Shown here in pieces: positions 57,203-60,000 of a DNA stretch of 60,000 nt. Under the pieces are notes generated by a model, which made no database searches, had not been told where the DNA came from, and saw nothing but the letters and a program-made list of their open reading frames with translations. The stretch covers positions 13,366,539-13,426,538 of the forward strand of contig NC_087070.1 in assembly GCF_963678635.1 (NCBI RefSeq), in the 5' to 3' direction. The translations under genes and the position numbers were made by a program. The DNA comes from Symsagittifera roscoffensis. Its lineage: Eukaryota; Xenacoelomorpha; Acoela; Convolutidae. How positions within the stretch are numbered: the stretch's first letter is position 1; each line of letters starts with the position of its first letter.

Positions 57203-57951
57203 GCTAGTGTCCTAAGACCCTTGTACCAAGACTACTGTCCCAAGACTAGTGTCCCAAGGCTAGTGTCCCAAGACTACTGTCCCAAGACTACTGTCCCAAG
57301 ACTAGTGTCCTAAGGGTAGTGTCCCAAGACCAGTGTCCCAAGGCTAGTGTCCCCAGACTAGTGTCCCAAGGCTAGTGTCCCAAGACTACTGTCCCAAGAC
57401 TAGTGTCCCAAGGGTAGTGTCCCAAGACCAGTGTCCCAAGGCTGGTGTCCCAAGACTACTGTCCCAAGGCTAGTGTCCCAAGACTACTGTCCCAAGACCA
57501 GTGTCCCAAGACCAGTGTCCCAAGGCTAGTGTCCCAAGACTAGTGTCCCAAGACCCTTGTCCCAAGACCACTGTCCCAAGACCACTGTCCCAAGACCCTG
57601 TCCCAAGACCACTGTCCCAAGACCCTGTCCCAAGACCACTGTCCCAAGACCCTGTCCCAAGACCCTGTCCCAAGACCACTGTCCCAAGACCCTGTCCCAA
57701 GACCCTGTCCCAAGACCCTTGTCCCAAGACCACTGTCCCAAGACCCCGTCCCAAGACCACTGTCCCAAGACCACTGTCCCAAGACCACTGTCCCAAGACC
57801 ACTGTCCCAAGACCACTGTCCCAAGACCCTGTCCCAAGACCGCTGTCCCAAGACCCTGTCCCAAGACCACTGTCCCAAGACCCTGTCCCAAGACCACTGT
57901 CCCAAGACTGCTCTGTCCCAAGACTTCTTCGGTACTGTCCCAAGACTCGTC
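57203..57951 (-). repeat. Minisatellite in the leader, units of 13-14 bp (some longer)
   Basis: More than 50 units of CCAAGACTAGTGTC or CCAAGACCACTGTC (14 bp) and CCAAGACCCTGTC (13 bp) on the plus strand. The AGACTAGTGT type dominates at the right-coordinate start of the series (57203-57540) and the AGACC(A)CTGT types follow. Because units of 13 and 14 bp mix, all frames stay open on both strands with Gly-Leu-Gly-Thr or Pro-Lys-Thr type repeats; I regard these as artefacts. Confidence 0.92.
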
Positions 57952-58765
57952 ACGGAGTGTCTTCCTCGTTGTAGGGTCTTCTTGAATCACCGTACCTTGT
58001 ACCACCACTCAAGCTCTAGTAAAATTTTCCCAAAAACCCTCTCTTAAAAGCCAAATGCTGACCCCCCTCTTCTTTTTGGTTGTTTCTATTTCAATGTAGG
58101 TGCGCAGGTATCTTGTGATCACCTGTTCGTATAAAACCAAACACAAATCCTCACTAAAATGCAACAAAAATCTAAGTAAGAAAAATAATAAAAACAGAAA
58201 AATGAGCCCACCTGAAATTCAAAGGTGACCAATGTCTACCTTTCGTCGAAAAAAATGTCTGGTACCTAATTGCCACGCGTTTTCATCCCCCCACTAGTGA
58301 TCTTATGGGGTTTCACAAAAGCTGTTTATATCCGGTCCCCCCTACCAAACCAACCAGCGTACCAGTCTTAACTCGAGTTGAATTTTGGATCTCCACCTAA
58401 TATTACCAACGCGTGTTAATTTCTAATGTAACTAAGTCAACGATGTCGACTAATTAGTTACTCTAATTTCCCCCTTTTTACAATTTACAACCGCCAACCT
58501 CTAACTTAACCAGTCCCCCTTCTAACCTCCCCCCTTTCTAGCCCCCCTTCTTAAGCCTAAAAATTACTTTAAGCGCCGGGTGCTAAACCTCTCAAGAGAA
58601 AACCGTAGACCTGTTTCCAGGCCTGCTCAAGTAAAAACGTTCCTCAAAACTGGGGGATTTCGCTTATCCAATTTTACACTTATCTCCTATAATGTAATGT
58701 GGATTCTAACGATACCCGTTCTGCCCAACTTGAGAACTCGAGAATTGCCAAATCCTTCTTGGCTG

Positions 58766-58955
58766 CTTTCCCACTCGACTGGTCACCTGTTCCAGTCCAG
58801 TCTCCTATTGGTTCAGCTCAAGTGTCCCTGAACCACTTTCCCACTCGGCTGGTCACCTCTTCCAGTCAAGTCTCCTATTGGTTCAGCTCAAGTGTCCCTG
58901 AACCACTTTCCCACTCGGCTGGTCACCTCTTCCAGTCAAGTCTCCTATTGGTCCA
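58766..58955 (-). repeat. Three tandem 70 bp repeats in the leader
   Basis: CCCACTCG(A/G)CTGGTCACCT blocks start at 58770, 58840 and 58910, each followed by TCTCCTATTGGTTCAGCTCA. Copies two and three are nearly identical and the first is slightly diverged; the third is cut short. No function known. Confidence 0.9.
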
Positions 58956-59394
58956 GCTAAGTTCCAAGCTATCTGAAAACCCTTGACGACGCCCCACTTC
59001 GGGCACTTTATTCAGTTTACTGGTTTAAATTGCTAGGTTGATCGAAACGATCGAACTTGTAAAACAGTATGGGTATACTATTTAATTAATATAAAGGTTT
59101 GATCCAACTAATCTGGTGTCAAAGTCACTGTCTTTTTTCGTTTTATGGTTTTTGTTTTGCTTTTTGTCTTTTTGCTCGTGTTTTTGTCTCCCTAGTTGCC
59201 CCCCTTTACTCGGTTAGCTAAGCCTCGTTCGGAGAGCGTACCAGGAAATTTTCTCGAGGTTTCTTAAAAAGCTATCACGGTACAACCGGAAGGTTTGCAC
59301 GTTCCTGTCGAACCGTACCGCCGGTACTCTAGAATGGGCATTCAGCCCGAAGCTGTCTCAAGTGGGTTCGACTCCGTAGTCTTGATGTCGTAAA

Positions 59395-59409
59395 CACCCA
59401 GGAGCGCCA
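59395..59409 (-). promoter_or_regulatory. Candidate tRNA primer-binding site
   Basis: Minus-strand TGGCGCTCCTGGGTG begins 11 nt inside the 5' LTR end. It starts with TGG as expected for pairing with a tRNA 3' CCA end. The 11 nt offset is longer than usual and I cannot name the tRNA, so this is tentative. Confidence 0.35.
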
Positions 59410-59420
59410 TAAAAACACTA

Positions 59421-60000
59421 TGTAACATTCTTCTACTGCAGTCACACATGAGGCTTAAGAAAAATAGGCCCTATAACCACTGGCTCAAGGGTCAGGGACA
59501 CTATCTCTTGTGTTTTTCTACCTCAAGAACGGTCGGAGCCAGTTCGGTTCGCTTGTGACATGAGACTACGACCCGTTACAGCTTAAAGGCTACTACTAAA
59601 ATATCCCCCCACTCTAGAATTAGAAACGTCCCCATACTTAGGTCTCTAGATACCCAAAATACATGAACGCCGTTAAAAACCGGGTTGGAACAATCCGTTA
59701 AGTTACTTTTTATTAGACAGTGTAACTTTGATCCATTTCAGATGGATCAACCTAAAACTCGCCTTACCTCAACATAACAATTATAAAACACACTCTGGGA
59801 ATTTAAATTTGTACTCACATAGTAGCACGCTCAAGAAGTGGGAAATAATCCAGTCGGTAACTAACTCAAGAATTAAATAACGTAACTAAATGAGTCTAAT
59901 GTTTTATAGTTTTAACAATGAGAACGAGTTTATACTCTAGACAATAGTTTTCTTGTGAACCATTAGGACACTCAAGCTGTCCACCTTTCCACCGAAGGTT
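59421..60000 (-). repeat. 5' LTR, partial (cut by the window edge)
   Basis: 580 bp identical to 37385-37964 except for one base (T at 59431, G at 37395). The missing 720 bp should run to about 60720. It includes the equivalents of the AATAAA (59709-59714), the TAATTCTTGAGT motif (59864-59875) and the TATA box (59902-59908). Confidence 0.97.

Larger units (their letters stand above)
56927..59420 (-). other. 5' leader of the retroelement
   Basis: 2.5 kb between the 5' LTR and gag, unusually long. It holds a minisatellite (57203-57951), three 70 bp repeats (58766-58955) and several purine-rich tracts on the element strand with six or more G (near 58058, 58338, 58525, 58540, 59199). No conserved coding frame is visible. 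Packaging, dimerisation or internal ribosome entry functions would be expected in such a leader but are not shown. Confidence 0.7.
37385..60000 (-). mobile_element. Giant Ty3/gypsy-type LTR retrotransposon, about 23.3 kb
   Basis: Read on the minus strand: 5' LTR (right edge, cut), primer-site candidate, 2.5 kb leader with a minisatellite, gag-pol (56926-48119), a 508 bp spacer, a second giant ORF (47610-38731), polypurine tract, 3' LTR (38684-37385). Corresponding LTR positions are 22036 bp apart, which predicts the right LTR end at about 60720. The pol order protease-RT-RNase H-integrase is that of Ty3/gypsy elements. Both ORFs are uninterrupted and the LTRs are almost identical, so the copy is young and possibly active. 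The flank before 37385 ends in GTGG, a candidate target-site duplication to be checked beyond the right edge. Most such elements are 5-10 kb; this one is among the giant ones, comparable in size class to plant Ogre and planarian Burro elements. Confidence 0.97.

Noticed and set aside
57470-58008. Five long overlapping frames on both strands with Gly-Leu-Gly-Thr or Pro-Lys-Thr repeats
   Set aside because: They come from a minisatellite unit without stops in any frame; being open on both strands at once shows it is not selection.

Overview
The window is eukaryotic and most likely from an animal. The genes have GT-AG introns, the intergenic DNA is AT-rich, and two large satellite arrays and a very large LTR retrotransposon fill most of the space. 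I could not place the lineage from sequence alone. Only two ordinary host genes are supported: a complete three-exon ABCG-type half transporter (minus strand, 5557-8431) and the first two exons of a secreted WSC-domain protein (plus strand, 32748-33497).

Layout: 1-2885 is a satellite of about 74 bp units with a 369 bp higher-order repeat, running off the left edge. 2886-5556 is AT-rich and holds a family of imperfect inverted repeats. 5557-8431 is the ABCG gene. 8432-15554 is AT-rich, gene-free DNA with a MITE-like element (14239-14438) and several degenerate repeats. 15555-31753 is a 176 bp satellite of 92 units, nearly homogeneous in the middle. 32748-33497 is the WSC gene start. 33500-37384 is repeat-rich and includes a 200-base assembly gap (35059-35258).

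37385 to the right edge is one LTR retrotransposon on the minus strand. The left (3') LTR is 37385-38684 (1300 bp, TG...CA on the element strand, flanked by a polypurine tract). The right (5') LTR starts at 59421 and is cut by the window edge; by the offset it should end near 60720, for a total of about 23.3 kb. The 580 bp of LTR visible in both copies differ at one base, so the insertion looks recent. Both giant reading frames are intact. One is a 2935-residue Gag-Pol with two zinc knuckles, protease, reverse transcriptase, RNase H, integrase and a C-terminal macro-domain-like module. The other, downstream of pol, is a 2959-residue protein with a complete SGNH-hydrolase motif set, a second degenerate SGNH-like region, a nuclear-localisation-like cluster and a SUMO-interaction-like motif at its C-terminus.

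The giant retroelement, and above all its second ORF and the macro-like tail of Gag-Pol, is the best candidate for a poorly described system. Its likely logic is inferred: the LTR promoter drives a genomic RNA for Gag-Pol, and ORF2 is made from a separate or spliced RNA. A 20 bp triplicated motif just upstream of ORF2 shares its core with a site placed where transcription should start in the LTR. The enzymatic add-ons (esterase-like and ADP-ribose-related) suggest roles beyond copying and integration, possibly against host defence or in particle function.
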